Source: Flavobacterium praedii
GTDB taxonomy: Bacteria; Bacteroidota; Bacteroidia; Flavobacteriales; Flavobacteriaceae
Length of the DNA: 64,000 nucleotides
Assembly (NCBI RefSeq): GCF_026810365.1
Contig: NZ_CP113948.1
Coordinates: forward strand, 572,001 to 636,000
Reading direction: 5' to 3'
In this document: in pieces, positions 1 through 8,786 of the stretch
Layout: each line of letters begins with the position of its first letter
Numbering within the stretch: position 1 is the first letter of the stretch
The notes under the pieces: model-generated
What the model was told of the DNA's origin: nothing
What the model saw: the letters and a program-made list of their open reading frames with translations, nothing else
Databases searched by the model: none
Made by a program: the position numbers and the translations under genes

Positions 1-504
1 GATTCTTCCATCTTGTGGCAAACGTTTTTCGGTAATGTTAAGCTTAGCTTTTATCTTTACTTTGTTGACTAATTCCAGATAATTGTCTTTTTCAACTTTA
101 TATCGCTCGATTAACTGGCCATCAATTCTAAACCGAATTCTGGATGAATCTTCATAAATTTCAAAATGAATATCACTGCATTTTAGAGATTTTGCTTCTC
201 CCAATAAATTTTCAAGGAAATCACCTTTGTCTACATTAATGGATTTACTTGAACCAGTAAGCCGTTCTTTGCGATAATAAATGGATAATGCTTTTTCAAT
301 TTCTGATGAATCAAATGAGATTAAGGATATGTTTTTTCCAATAAAAAGTTCTAATTCTTCTTTGGTATCCAGATTGTTATTCGATTCATCTATATAAAGT
401 TCTAAACAAGAATCAGATACAGTTTTTGGCAATACTCTATACTGATTTGCTATGTCATTGGACAAAATATGCTGATTTTCCGGATGAACTATTATAGTCT
501 GCAT
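1..504 (-). CDS. gspE: Type II secretion / type IV pilus assembly ATPase, N-terminal part (truncated by window edge)
   Basis: The minus strand opens with ATG at 504 and stays open to base 1, giving 168 residues of a protein that continues outside the window. Visible GspE/PilB landmarks are SDIHFE followed by RFRIDG and then KLNITEKRLPQDGRI, which form the N2-to-core transition just before the Walker A region of these hexameric secretion ATPases. The nucleotide-binding site itself lies beyond the edge. The start overlaps the stop of the upstream prepilin peptidase by one base (TAATG), so translation is probably coupled. In the family the protein powers pseudopilus assembly from the cytoplasmic face of the inner membrane. 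It is the last gene visible of the pseudopilin operon that begins at 5535. GspE and PilB cannot be told apart from this fragment. Confidence 0.9.
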   Translation of the reverse strand, partial: MQTIIVHPENQHILSNDIANQYRVLPKTVSDSCLELYIDESNNNLDTKEELELFIGKNISLISFDSSEIEKALSIYYRKERLTGSSKSINVDKGDFLENLLGEAKSLKCSDIHFEIYEDSSRIRFRIDGQLIERYKVEKDNYLELVNKVKIKAKLNITEKRLPQDGRI

Positions 505-986
505 TATATTAAAGAGATTTTCGGGATGCTTAATAAACCATCCATTGCAAGAATTATGAATAAAAATAATGCCGAAAATCCTGCTAAAGGTACCGTATTG
601 TGTTTCATTTTTTTTCTCAATGTAAATTGTAAACAAATGGCAAAAATCATTGAAAGTATAAAAAAGAGAACGTAGTTTTTAAGATTGAATAAAGGAGCAA
701 TGCTGATGTAAAATAACAAATCACCTAAACCAAAATAGTTCTCAAAAGGATTTAAAAAGCATTTGTTTTTTAAACTCATATAAAGGGTTAATATGCTTAG
801 AGTTATTAGAAAAAAGCATAAGTTTAGAATCATGATTTTATTTGAAAGTTTATTTTCTTGTTTTATTATAAAATAGGATGACAAGAAAATAAGTATAGGC
901 AAAACCACATGAATTGCTCTGTATTTCCAATCTTGAAAAAACAGAACAAGTAGACAAAGTAATAAACCTATAAAAATTATATCCAA
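504..986 (-). CDS. Prepilin leader peptidase, GxGD (A24-like) aspartyl protease
   Basis: A 160-residue, very hydrophobic polytopic membrane protein with about five to six predicted helices. Two catalytic-type aspartates are visible: D19 in QDWKYRAIH (the first-aspartate context of A24 enzymes) and D89 in GLGD (the GxGD motif). It lacks the N-terminal cytoplasmic methyltransferase domain of the full-length PilD/GspO enzyme, so it matches the short archaeal/TadV-like version. Its expected job is to cleave the short positively charged leaders of the pseudopilins encoded upstream in the same operon. It starts one base after the stop of the GspG-like gene and overlaps the GspE-like start by one base. 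Function is inferred from the two motifs and the neighbours, and confidence is fairly high. Confidence 0.82.
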   Translation of the reverse strand: MDIIFIGLLLCLLVLFFQDWKYRAIHVVLPILIFLSSYFIIKQENKLSNKIMILNLCFFLITLSILTLYMSLKNKCFLNPFENYFGLGDLLFYISIAPLFNLKNYVLFFILSMIFAICLQFTLRKKMKHNTVPLAGFSALFLFIILAMDGLLSIPKISLI

Positions 987-987
987 T

Positions 988-1422
988 TTATTCTTTTGTT
1001 ACTTCTGTTAACATTTTTTTACTATCAATTTCCCAAGTGTTTAAAGCTCCATCTCCATCCAAATCTGAGGTTGCTGTTGCTCGAGCCAAAAAGGAATCAT
1101 TTGAAGCTTCTACTATTTCAATTTTATATACCGCTTGACCGCCTTCGTCAACGGTAAGTTCTGGTTCGAAACCAAGCTCTTCTAGGTTACTTGAATATTT
1201 TGAATGTCTATAAAAATGGCTTTTTTCTAGGCCATAAACTTGATTTAACATCGCTTGAGCCTCAATCGCTTTTGCTTGACCAATAACTGAGGTTTGATTG
1301 GGTAATACCATTAAGAGTAGTATACCAATGATACATAAAACAATCAAAATTTCAGTTAAAGAGTAGGCTTTAACCATTGTTGTTTTGGTGTTTTGAAAGT
1401 ATTTTTTAATATTATTCAACAT
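988..1422 (-). CDS. GspG-like major pseudopilin
   Basis: A 144-residue protein with a prepilin-type N-terminus: KA followed by YSLTEILIVL, with Glu at +5 of the mature chain and a hydrophobic helix of about 20 residues. The C-terminal part carries DLDGDGALNTWEID, an acidic loop in the place where GspG-family pseudopilins bind calcium. Two starts are possible: the Met at 1422, or the internal Met at 1377 that gives the short leader MVKA, nearly identical to the leader of the large protein at 4632. The second would be a normal prepilin leader length. A 74-base gap separates it from gspF upstream, the only real gap in the operon. It should be the major subunit of the periplasmic pseudopilus. Confidence 0.82.
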   Translation of the reverse strand: MLNNIKKYFQNTKTTMVKAYSLTEILIVLCIIGILLLMVLPNQTSVIGQAKAIEAQAMLNQVYGLEKSHFYRHSKYSSNLEELGFEPELTVDEGGQAVYKIEIVEASNDSFLARATATSDLDGDGALNTWEIDSKKMLTEVTKE

Positions 1423-1467
1423 CTTTATGTTATTTTATTCGTTAAAAATTGTTAATTCCAAAAGTCG

Positions 1468-1475
1468 CAAAAATA
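1468..1475 (-). promoter_or_regulatory. Candidate internal promoter -7 element
   Basis: On the minus strand the 74-base gap between gspF and the pseudopilin gene contains TATTTTTG, matching the flavobacterial -7 consensus TAnnTTTG. No TTG lies at the expected 17-20 base distance upstream, so the match is incomplete. If used, it would give the most abundant pilus subunit extra transcription. Confidence 0.25.
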
Positions 1476-1496
1476 CAAATAGTAATGAAATTATTG

Positions 1497-2618
1497 TTAT
1501 TTATTTATTATTTTACTTAAATCAAACATTGGGGCATACATAGAGACCATTATTACTCCAACAATCACTCCAATTACTATAATGATCATAGGTTCCAAAA
1601 TAACACCTATCATCTTTGTTTGATGGCTAATTTCCTCATTATATTGTTCTGTTAACCTTTCAAACATAGTTTCAAGTTGATTCACTTGTTCAGCTACTTC
1701 AACCATAGAAACCATTTTATTCTCGAATACATTGTGTTTTTTTAAACTTTCATGTAAGGAAGCTCCTCTTGTTATATCTTCTTTTATTTCTTCAATAGCA
1801 ACTTCAATAGGATAGAAGCCTATCATTTTTGCGGTTAATGTCAAAGAATTTATTAATGTTGTTTTAGATGTAATTAATAAATTCATAGCTTGGCAAAAGC
1901 GGGATATATAAATTTTTCGAATTAAATTTCCAAAATAGGGTGTTCTCAAAATTATTTTTGTTGTAAATGCTCGGTAATTTTGATCTTTTTTAAGTAAAGT
2001 ATGTGTAGCGATTAGCCCAATTATAATGGCTAATACGACCGTAAAAATTGCTCCTGAATGATTTGATAATTTTATAATGATTTGAGTGCTTTGTGGTAAT
2101 TCACTTCCAAATTGTCTGAAAACAGAACTGAACATTGGCACTACTTTATTGAGCATAAAATAAAGCACCAAAAAGGTAACCAGCATTACAATCGCTGGAT
2201 AGGTCAACACAGAGATAATTTGCCTTTTCATTTGGATTTTTCTGTTGAAATATTTTTGTAATTCGGCTAAAACTTCTTCTAGTTTACGGGTTTCTTCTCC
2301 TATTTGAATGCTGTAATATTCGTAAGGTGAAAATTGATTTGTTTCTTTTATTGATTCATAAATGCTTCTTCCTTCTACAACCTTGTTCTTTAATTCAATG
2401 ATTATTTCTTTTTCAAATTTATTGGAAGACTGGTTGCCTAATATTTCTAATGCTTTTTTAAAATCGACTCCCGATTTTAAAAGCATACTCAACTCTCTGT
2501 AAAATACTTCTTTTTGTTTATCTGAAAGTGATTTTGAAAACTGAAGATTAATACTTTCAATTTTAATTGGTTTTTTTTTAGATTTTGCAGGTTTATATGT
2601 ACTTAAATCAAGACTCAT
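1497..2618 (-). CDS. gspF: Type II secretion system F family inner-membrane platform protein
   Basis: A 373-residue protein with the duplicated T2SSF architecture. The first half has LSDKQKEVFYRELSMLLKSG, the typical opening of the GspF/PilC helical domain with its RELSMLLKSGV motif, followed by a membrane segment near residues 138-158. The second half repeats the pattern (FCQAMNLLITSKTTL) and ends with a strong transmembrane segment near residues 342-362. In the family this protein is the inner-membrane platform that couples the GspE ATPase to pseudopilin extrusion. It overlaps the preceding pseudopilin gene by four bases (ATGA), so the two are translationally coupled. Length and both repeats are normal. 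Confidence 0.93.
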   Translation of the reverse strand: MSLDLSTYKPAKSKKKPIKIESINLQFSKSLSDKQKEVFYRELSMLLKSGVDFKKALEILGNQSSNKFEKEIIIELKNKVVEGRSIYESIKETNQFSPYEYYSIQIGEETRKLEEVLAELQKYFNRKIQMKRQIISVLTYPAIVMLVTFLVLYFMLNKVVPMFSSVFRQFGSELPQSTQIIIKLSNHSGAIFTVVLAIIIGLIATHTLLKKDQNYRAFTTKIILRTPYFGNLIRKIYISRFCQAMNLLITSKTTLINSLTLTAKMIGFYPIEVAIEEIKEDITRGASLHESLKKHNVFENKMVSMVEVAEQVNQLETMFERLTEQYNEEISHQTKMIGVILEPMIIIVIGVIVGVIMVSMYAPMFDLSKIINK

Positions 2619-3106
2619 TTTTCGTTGTTTTCTTTTAATAATAATTCATTTGCATAAATGCGCTTATAGAATTTTAAGTCCATTTTGTTTTCATTTATTT
2701 CTATATTGAATTTCAATTTTTGAAAAACAAATTGTTCCGATTTACTTTTTACAGTATCAATATGTATTTGATTAAGCTTAATTTTAAATGTATCTATGAA
2801 TATTTCATTATTTCTCAAAGTATAGTCTTCAAGAAAACTATATTTTATGTTTTCTCCAGAATAACCTTTAAATGTAATTTCATTGTCAATAACAGTCATT
2901 TTTTCGTTTTCAAAAATATCTTTGTTGACACTATAAGTCAATCTATTTAAATCACAGATTGATTCATTCTGATTTTTGTAATCCATCATTCTTTCTGTTA
3001 CAATAGAAAAAACCACAAATATTATGCTCATAATGATAGCGGTTATAGCCATTCCGACAATAGCCTCTACTATAGAAAAAGCAGATGTCATTTTTCTGTT
3101 ATTCAT
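2615..3106 (-). CDS. Minor pseudopilin, GspJ-like
   Basis: I chose the start at 3106 (MNNRKM...) over an upstream Met at 3142, because it gives a short basic leader and only an eight-base overlap with the gene before. The protein has about 163 residues: the leader, a prepilin-type cleavage context (SA then FSIVEA, with Glu at +5), one hydrophobic helix, and a polar periplasmic domain rich in Asn, Lys and Ile. Its position between another minor pseudopilin and GspF resembles the GspI-GspJ-GspK set. Sequence alone does not fix which minor pseudopilin it is, so the J assignment rests on order and on its being longer than its neighbour. Confidence 0.7.
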   Translation of the reverse strand: MNNRKMTSAFSIVEAIVGMAITAIIMSIIFVVFSIVTERMMDYKNQNESICDLNRLTYSVNKDIFENEKMTVIDNEITFKGYSGENIKYSFLEDYTLRNNEIFIDTFKIKLNQIHIDTVKSKSEQFVFQKLKFNIEINENKMDLKFYKRIYANELLLKENNEK

Positions 3107-3446
3107 GATTATTTTGAATATAAAAACTTTTTTCAAACTCAAACTGTGCGCTGTCTTTAAAGCGGATGGTTGTTTTTTTTAGGTTTTCATTAATGTATTC
3201 TTCTTCAACTGATAAATTTTCATTTTCGTTTTCATTTAGTAAGGAGTCATTTTTTATTTGTGATAAAAAGAATAATTCATTTACTTTATTTTGGGTATTA
3301 TAGAATTTTGCAGATGTTCTTGGTGTAAAAACTGTTGCAAAAATCAGTATTGTGAAATAAAAACATATTGAAATAATAGTCAAAGCAATGACTGATTCCA
3401 ATATAGAATTTGCTCTTAAACTATAATACTTTTTTAATGATGCCAT
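3099..3446 (-). CDS. Minor pseudopilin, GspI-like
   Basis: The start at 3446 (MASLKKYYSL...) gives 115 residues; the longer frame from 3509 would add 21 residues that overlap the upstream gene further. The N-terminus is basic and is followed by RA then NSILESVIALTIIS, a prepilin-like segment with Glu at +5 and a hydrophobic helix. The rest is a small, acidic periplasmic domain. It overlaps the upstream large pseudopilin gene by 26 bases and the downstream one by eight, typical of co-translated subunits. Small size and operon position suggest a GspI-type minor subunit of the pseudopilus tip. Confidence 0.68.
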   Translation of the reverse strand: MASLKKYYSLRANSILESVIALTIISICFYFTILIFATVFTPRTSAKFYNTQNKVNELFFLSQIKNDSLLNENENENLSVEEEYINENLKKTTIRFKDSAQFEFEKSFYIQNNHE

Positions 3447-4632
3447 GAGATACATTTTTTGAATCAAATATTGGAATTGAAATAAAATAGTTTGGTCTTT
3501 TTTTAGCATTAATTTCTATATCCGAAATAGTATTGTCATAGGATGCAGATTCCGTTTTGTAAAATAAACGATTGGTATAAACAGAACCGTAAACTTTACT
3601 TTTTAAAAATAATTTTCCCGTGCAATAAATGTCGCCAAATAGCAATCCTTCTTCATCTATCTCTATACTATTTTTGTCTATCATTTCATTTGTGTTGCCA
3701 AATAGAACAACAGCACCAGTTATTTTGCACTCTTTTTTTATTTTTATTTTGCTGTCATCCCCAGTTTCGTTGTAAATGCATAGTACAGAAGGGTAGTTTA
3801 AAATAACATTTTGTTCCAATTCTATTCTTTCAGATGCAAAAGCTTGAACGGTTCCCTTAAATCCAGCTTCAAATGTTATTTTTGGTGCAATCAATATTAC
3901 ATCTTCTAAAACGGTATTTTTTTTAATATGTAAAGAATCTTTGGAGCGTATAATAAAATTGCCTTTAAAAATTACATTCGAAACAATGGAGTTTAGATAA
4001 ATTTCTTTAGTTGTATTAAAAAAAGAGTTGAAGTATAAAGAATCTTTTGGTTTTTCAACATCAGATAAATTTGTTTTTATAGCTCGTATTCCATAGAATA
4101 TTTTCTTAAAATCAGGATTGATCTCTGGAAGTTGATTTTCAGAAATAGTATTTTTTCCATCGATTATAAGTTGATTGGGTCTATTGTTAATATAAGCAGT
4201 TTCGATATAGGTTGATGGGAGTGAATTGTCTCCAATCAATCTTACGGTACCGGTATATGTAAGTGATTTAGAGAAATTGGTTAAAAACAATGCTGATTTG
4301 TCTTTGGTGTAAAGTCCGATAAAATGTGCAGACTGAACGGTGTCTTTATTTGTTTCTGATTTCACCAACAAAAGATTTAACAGACCATAAGGTTTTGTTG
4401 CGTAGCTTCCTATAATACCTGATTTTTCATCTTGAATGGGTTCTTGTAATGTCTCTTTATTCTCTAAGGCAAGATTTACAATAGATTGATTATTGATGTA
4501 TAATTCTTCCTGAAGATTATAGTATAGATTGAGTTGTCCGTATAAATTTGTAAAAAACAATAAGGCACCGCATATTATTGAGACAATAAGGCAAATATAA
4601 ATAGCATATAGTAAACTGTGAGCCTTGACCAT
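3421..4632 (-). CDS. Large atypical pseudopilin-like protein with predicted beta-helical body
   Basis: A 403-residue protein that starts with MVKA followed by HSLLYAIYICLIV, so leader and helix look like a prepilin but the usual Glu at +5 is missing (Tyr instead). GspK, the large tip pseudopilin of type II systems, also lacks that Glu. The body is not GspK-like by eye. From about residue 200 it shows short hydrophobic-polar rungs (for example SNVIFKGNFIIRSKDSLHI and EDVILIAPKITFEAGFKGTVQAF) that resemble a right-handed beta-helix or bactofilin-like stack. It lies six bases after the MORN-type gene and overlaps the next pseudopilin. It is probably the tip or scaffold subunit; I do not recognise a named family. 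Confidence 0.6.
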   Translation of the reverse strand: MVKAHSLLYAIYICLIVSIICGALLFFTNLYGQLNLYYNLQEELYINNQSIVNLALENKETLQEPIQDEKSGIIGSYATKPYGLLNLLLVKSETNKDTVQSAHFIGLYTKDKSALFLTNFSKSLTYTGTVRLIGDNSLPSTYIETAYINNRPNQLIIDGKNTISENQLPEINPDFKKIFYGIRAIKTNLSDVEKPKDSLYFNSFFNTTKEIYLNSIVSNVIFKGNFIIRSKDSLHIKKNTVLEDVILIAPKITFEAGFKGTVQAFASERIELEQNVILNYPSVLCIYNETGDDSKIKIKKECKITGAVVLFGNTNEMIDKNSIEIDEEGLLFGDIYCTGKLFLKSKVYGSVYTNRLFYKTESASYDNTISDIEINAKKRPNYFISIPIFDSKNVSHGIIKKVL

Positions 4633-4638
4633 TTCTTT

Positions 4639-5535
4639 TTATTTGCTTGTTTTCTTTTTAAATAATTTATTATAATAGCGATTAAATAAATTTTCTTTTT
4701 TAGGTGTAGCACCAGAGTTTATATTGGCTTCATTGTTTGCTTTATCTAATGCTTTTTTGTTCTTTTCATCTTCTTTTAAGGCTTTTTTAGTAGCTTTTGC
4801 TGTTAATTTTGTTGCTTTTTCAGCCTTATTGGCTTCTTTTTTACGCATCTTAGCACTTGCTTTTTCTTTTTCTAATGCTAATTCTTGTGCTTTTATATAT
4901 TCTTTCTCAGCAGTTTTTGCTTGCTTGATTTTTGCTTTTTCAGATTCGATTGCTGTTTTTTTATTTTGCTCGTCTTTTAACTCTTGAAGTTTTAGTGTTA
5001 ACTTGTCTAATTTCGATGTTTTTTGTTTTTTCAATGCTGGTACACCATTGTTAAAATTAACAGTGTCCTTTTTTACAAAATCATACCATTTCCCTTGTTT
5101 TTTGTCATTTTTATAACAACCGCTTTCTTCAATAAGTCCGTTTTTGTCATATTTGTTATACATGCCTGTTCGTAGTCCTCTGCTCCATTTTTGAGTGCTT
5201 TCTAGTGAACCATTGGGATGCCAAGTTTTCCAAATGCCTACTTTTAAGCCATTTTTAAAGTTTCCTTTTTCGGCGATTTGATTACTATGATACGTTTTTA
5301 AAAAAACCTCATTTAGTAAGTCTCCTCCAAAATCACCTTGCGCGCTGTGAATTGCACCGCCTTTAAACCAATAATATACTTTATTTGCTTTCGGTGTTGT
5401 AGTTTTGTTTGTAACATAGAATTCATATCTATAATCTTGATCACTGATTCGTTTTATTGAATAAGGGTCTGAAAACGATACTAGTAAAAAAGTAATAAAA
5501 AAGTAAAGTGGAGATAAAGACAGTTTTGTTTTCAA
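4639..5535 (-). CDS. Secreted MORN/YwqK-type repeat protein with Lys-Ala-rich coiled-coil tail
   Basis: A 298-residue protein with an N-terminal signal-like hydrophobic stretch (residues 5-22). Residues ~85-155 hold MORN-type repeats (GNFKNGLKVGIWKTWHPNG and GCYKNDKKQGKWYDF), the pattern found in YwqK-like proteins. The C-terminal ~130 residues are extremely rich in Lys, Ala and Glu (AEKEYIKAQELALEKEKASAKM) and should form a long helix or coiled coil. It is the first gene of the pseudopilin operon, six bases before the large pseudopilin-like gene, so it may serve the same apparatus as an adaptor or envelope scaffold. The function is not known from the sequence. Confidence 0.7.
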   Translation of the reverse strand: MKTKLSLSPLYFFITFLLVSFSDPYSIKRISDQDYRYEFYVTNKTTTPKANKVYYWFKGGAIHSAQGDFGGDLLNEVFLKTYHSNQIAEKGNFKNGLKVGIWKTWHPNGSLESTQKWSRGLRTGMYNKYDKNGLIEESGCYKNDKKQGKWYDFVKKDTVNFNNGVPALKKQKTSKLDKLTLKLQELKDEQNKKTAIESEKAKIKQAKTAEKEYIKAQELALEKEKASAKMRKKEANKAEKATKLTAKATKKALKEDEKNKKALDKANNEANINSGATPKKENLFNRYYNKLFKKKTSK

Positions 5536-5676
5536 AGCAGATTAAGTTTAATAATGGGCACAAGATAGTATTTTATAAATTGTTTTTCAAAAATTATTGT
5601 AGTCTAAATATTATTTTAGTTTCAATTATTTTTGTTTTTTTTCAGCATTTTTAGGTTAATAGCATTGGATTCTCAA

Positions 5677-8400
5677 TTAGTATTCAATTACTAATTTTTT
5701 TACGGTTTTTTTATCTCCATCAGTTAATTCCAATATATATATACCAGTTTTAATTTTACTCAAGTCAATGTTTTTGTTAAAATTTGATTCGTTTTTATAA
5801 TTTTTATAAAAAATTTGTCTTCCCAATAAATCGTAAATGGAAAGTTTTATATCATTTGTACTAGTGCTCGTAAACTGGATATTAAAATTTCCTTTATTTG
5901 GATTTGGGTATAAATTAAAATTATCGATTTCAAAATTTGTAGCCACTAAAGAATTTGATTTTATGCAGATTTTTAATGATGCAGATTCTAATACTCCATT
6001 ATCCCCTGCAAATGCATCTCTTACTCTTAATGTCCACTTACCCTCTGGATTGATATTATTAAAAGCACTTAACGATTGAGCAGGAGTAACTGTTTGTAAA
6101 GTTGAATTAGTGCAAGAAAGAGGAATTCCAGAATCATCAAAATTTAGAAATAACTTGTTATTTGAAGCGCCACAAAAACTATCAAACAATTTAACAACTA
6201 CTCCTTGAGGATTAACCAATTCTATTTGAACATCTGGTAAATAAGGGTGGTTAAGTTTTATTTCTACATTTATATCAGCCACATTCTCTGTAGATGTGGG
6301 TACGTCAACTGATAATGAACTATAAGCTTCAGACTCTGGTATTGCAAAAGGAGTCGTAAATAAGTATGAATTACAAGAAGATGCAATTGAATTTTTAATT
6401 AAAAAAGTTTGACTATTAACAGCATAATAGATATTTGATGTAGGTTCTATTAAAATTCTACAATCTGTTGCACTAATTTCGGGTACTATGATTTGTTCAG
6501 AACCATCATTTGGTGTATTGGAAACTAAAATTATTGGGAAAGTCAAACCACCATCGGTTGAAAGTTTGATATTTACATTGGTAGAACCAGATAAAGTATT
6601 AGTGTTGTTTACAGTCCAGTTTATAGTTTCTATAGTGCCTGATGTCCAATTGGTGCCTGGATTGTTTTGTGAGGTAATTGCAAAAGGACCTGTATTAGCG
6701 ATTACTGTTACTACCATTGCATCGGTATTGGTTTGTGCTAAACCCAAAGGCGCATTATCTCTTCCTGTTAAAGAGAAGTTTAATGTTCTGTCTATTGAAG
6801 AAACTGACTCCCAGGTTGTAGTCAATTGGCCAAGCAGGACTTTGTCTAAAGCTGGCATATACCGATTAGCCGAACTACTTGGTGCGGTAGATCTAAAAAG
6901 TGGGCCATTGGTTTTTGCAGCATAGGCAATGCTATTTGAACCTGTTTGATTGGTGGCAGAATCATATTGTTCCCAACAATAAGACAAGGTATTTCCATTT
7001 GGATCTGATCCTGTTCCTTTTAAAATGAAAGGTGTATTTGCTGGAATGGTGTAATCCATGCCTGCATTAATGGTTGGTGTTTGATTGACTAATATAGTAG
7101 TTGTTGGACAGGACTTTGTCGCCAGATTCTCTTGTATTTGCAATATGCTAGCATATCCAAAATAATCATCAGAATGATTTTGAACATCATAATCAGTGAT
7201 TCCTGCATACCCCATAATAGTAGACCCACTACCAGGTTCGACACTTACTCCAGTGCCTTCCACATCGTATGAAAAGGTATGGTTTGCGCCTAGTTGATGT
7301 CCCATTTCGTGAGCAACATAGTCTATGTCAAATGTACTACCTTCAGGTTTGGAATCGGCAGGTGAGGTATAGGCGCTTCCTTTTCCTTTGGTATAAGCAG
7401 GTGTTGAAATTGTCTTGGTAGTTGGACTGCAAATACAACCAATACAACCGGCATCTCCTCCTCCTCCAGAGGCAGCAAATAAATGACCGATGTCATAGTT
7501 TCCTTCTCCAATTATGCTTGTAATTGTACTTTGCACTTCATTGTTCCAAGTTCCTGGACAGTCTCCTGTACAACCAGAAATGGTATTTAATCCTTCCGCT
7601 TCATTAGAATAGGGATCTGTATTGGAATTGGTGTATATAATCAAATTTGTATTGGCGATTAGTTCTAATTTTAATGCTAAATCTTTATTGAAAACTGCAT
7701 TTACTCTTGTCATGGTAGCATTCATTCCAGCTAAAGCTCCCGTTACTGTTCCTCCAAAATAGTTTGCATACTCTCCAGTACAGGACAATGCCAAACGCAT
7801 GGTTTTAAAAACACCATTATTTGATTTTAATTTATAGGCTTTTTTTATAAAACCTTTATTCAACCCAAGATCCGAAGTTCTGCACCATAAAGATAAATTT
7901 CCTTTGCTTGTATTTTTTGAAGTCGAAAGGACATAAATTGATTTGTCTTTGGTCAAAGGTTCAATAAATTCTGAACCACCATCTCCCCTCATAACAATAG
8001 TTTGTATTCCTAATGGAGAAATGCTAAAACTTATAGAAGCATTTGGATCTGTAATTCCATTTCCAGAGTAAGCTCGAATGTCAGGGTATAGCGCTTGTAA
8101 TTCGGGAGCAAAATTGGACGACTCTTTTACAGCAAACTCTTCTATTGTTCCATTACTGTTTGGTATTGATATTTTTATTATTTCGTTTATATTCGATTTG
8201 CTTTGAAGACGAAACATTCTTTGCTTAAAGTCTGTTTCATTTAGGGTATAAAGTGAATTTTTGTCTACTTCAGCTTTTTTTAATATTTTTTGATTGGAAG
8301 AATTGGTTGTATTATTTACTATTTCCCAAAGAGGCTTCTCTTGTGAATAACCAATATTGTATGTTGTAAGGATTACAAAAAAAAGTAGAAATTTATTCAT
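5677..8400 (-). CDS. Secreted reprolysin-like zinc metalloprotease with P-domain and T9SS sorting domain
   Basis: A 907-residue exported protease. In order: a signal peptide (about residues 1-19); a propeptide-like region; a metzincin catalytic domain with HEMGHQLGANH at 364-374, giving the three zinc histidines and the catalytic Glu, and a Met-turn at STIMGYAGI (Met396); an Ig/Fn-like region; a proprotein-convertase P-domain-like segment (about 690-825, LNHPYLPDVQIELVNPQG); and a Por-type C-terminal sorting domain (about 835-907, beginning FNLYPNPNKGNFNIQF). It should be translocated by the type IX system and then released or attached at the surface, where it would digest proteins. It is monocistronic as far as can be seen and is divergent from the operon at 8787. 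Confidence 0.93.
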   Translation of the reverse strand: MNKFLLFFVILTTYNIGYSQEKPLWEIVNNTTNSSNQKILKKAEVDKNSLYTLNETDFKQRMFRLQSKSNINEIIKISIPNSNGTIEEFAVKESSNFAPELQALYPDIRAYSGNGITDPNASISFSISPLGIQTIVMRGDGGSEFIEPLTKDKSIYVLSTSKNTSKGNLSLWCRTSDLGLNKGFIKKAYKLKSNNGVFKTMRLALSCTGEYANYFGGTVTGALAGMNATMTRVNAVFNKDLALKLELIANTNLIIYTNSNTDPYSNEAEGLNTISGCTGDCPGTWNNEVQSTITSIIGEGNYDIGHLFAASGGGGDAGCIGCICSPTTKTISTPAYTKGKGSAYTSPADSKPEGSTFDIDYVAHEMGHQLGANHTFSYDVEGTGVSVEPGSGSTIMGYAGITDYDVQNHSDDYFGYASILQIQENLATKSCPTTTILVNQTPTINAGMDYTIPANTPFILKGTGSDPNGNTLSYCWEQYDSATNQTGSNSIAYAAKTNGPLFRSTAPSSSANRYMPALDKVLLGQLTTTWESVSSIDRTLNFSLTGRDNAPLGLAQTNTDAMVVTVIANTGPFAITSQNNPGTNWTSGTIETINWTVNNTNTLSGSTNVNIKLSTDGGLTFPIILVSNTPNDGSEQIIVPEISATDCRILIEPTSNIYYAVNSQTFLIKNSIASSCNSYLFTTPFAIPESEAYSSLSVDVPTSTENVADINVEIKLNHPYLPDVQIELVNPQGVVVKLFDSFCGASNNKLFLNFDDSGIPLSCTNSTLQTVTPAQSLSAFNNINPEGKWTLRVRDAFAGDNGVLESASLKICIKSNSLVATNFEIDNFNLYPNPNKGNFNIQFTSTSTNDIKLSIYDLLGRQIFYKNYKNESNFNKNIDLSKIKTGIYILELTDGDKKTVKKLVIEY

Positions 8401-8786
8401 TTATTTAAAAATTGAACGGCTAAATTAATTTATTTTATTTGGAAAGCAAGAATAGTTTTTGACATTAAAAATTTAAAAGAGTTTTTCAATAGTATTCTTT
8501 TAAATTTTGCAACTGTTATTTTTATAAAATACTGATTGTTTAAAAATGAAAATAAAATAGTGTTATTTTTTTAAAATTACGTTGAAGTTGTTTTCTATAA
8601 CATGAATATTACTTGTTAATTTAATTTGTCGTTAAATATTTTTTTTAACATACCTTTTTTTGCTAAAAATGTGTTTATTGGTTTGTTTTATGTTTATTTT
8701 CGTATTTATTCTAAAATTTTATTTTTTTTTGGTTGTAAATTCTTAAATAATTCTATTTTTGCAATTCAAAAATTAACAAGTTATTT
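8401..8786. other. AT-rich divergent intergenic region
   Basis: This stretch of 386 bases separates the metalloprotease from the large toxin operon. It is dominated by runs of T and A. It contains the promoter noted at 8733-8761 for the plus-strand operon. I found no convincing promoter for the protease and no gene. Confidence 0.6.
8733..8761 (+). promoter_or_regulatory. Bacteroidota-type promoter for the 8787-37803 operon
   Basis: TTG at 8733-8735, an 18-base spacer and TATTTTTG at 8754-8761 match the flavobacterial consensus TTG-N17-20-TAnnTTTG in both boxes and in spacing. Transcription would start near 8768, about 19 bases before the first start codon. This is the only good promoter seen for the tightly spaced genes that follow. 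Confidence 0.7.

Noticed and set aside
6488..6925. Open frame of 145 codons on the plus strand inside the metalloprotease gene
   Set aside because: It is antisense to well-supported protease domains and its product has no recognisable features.
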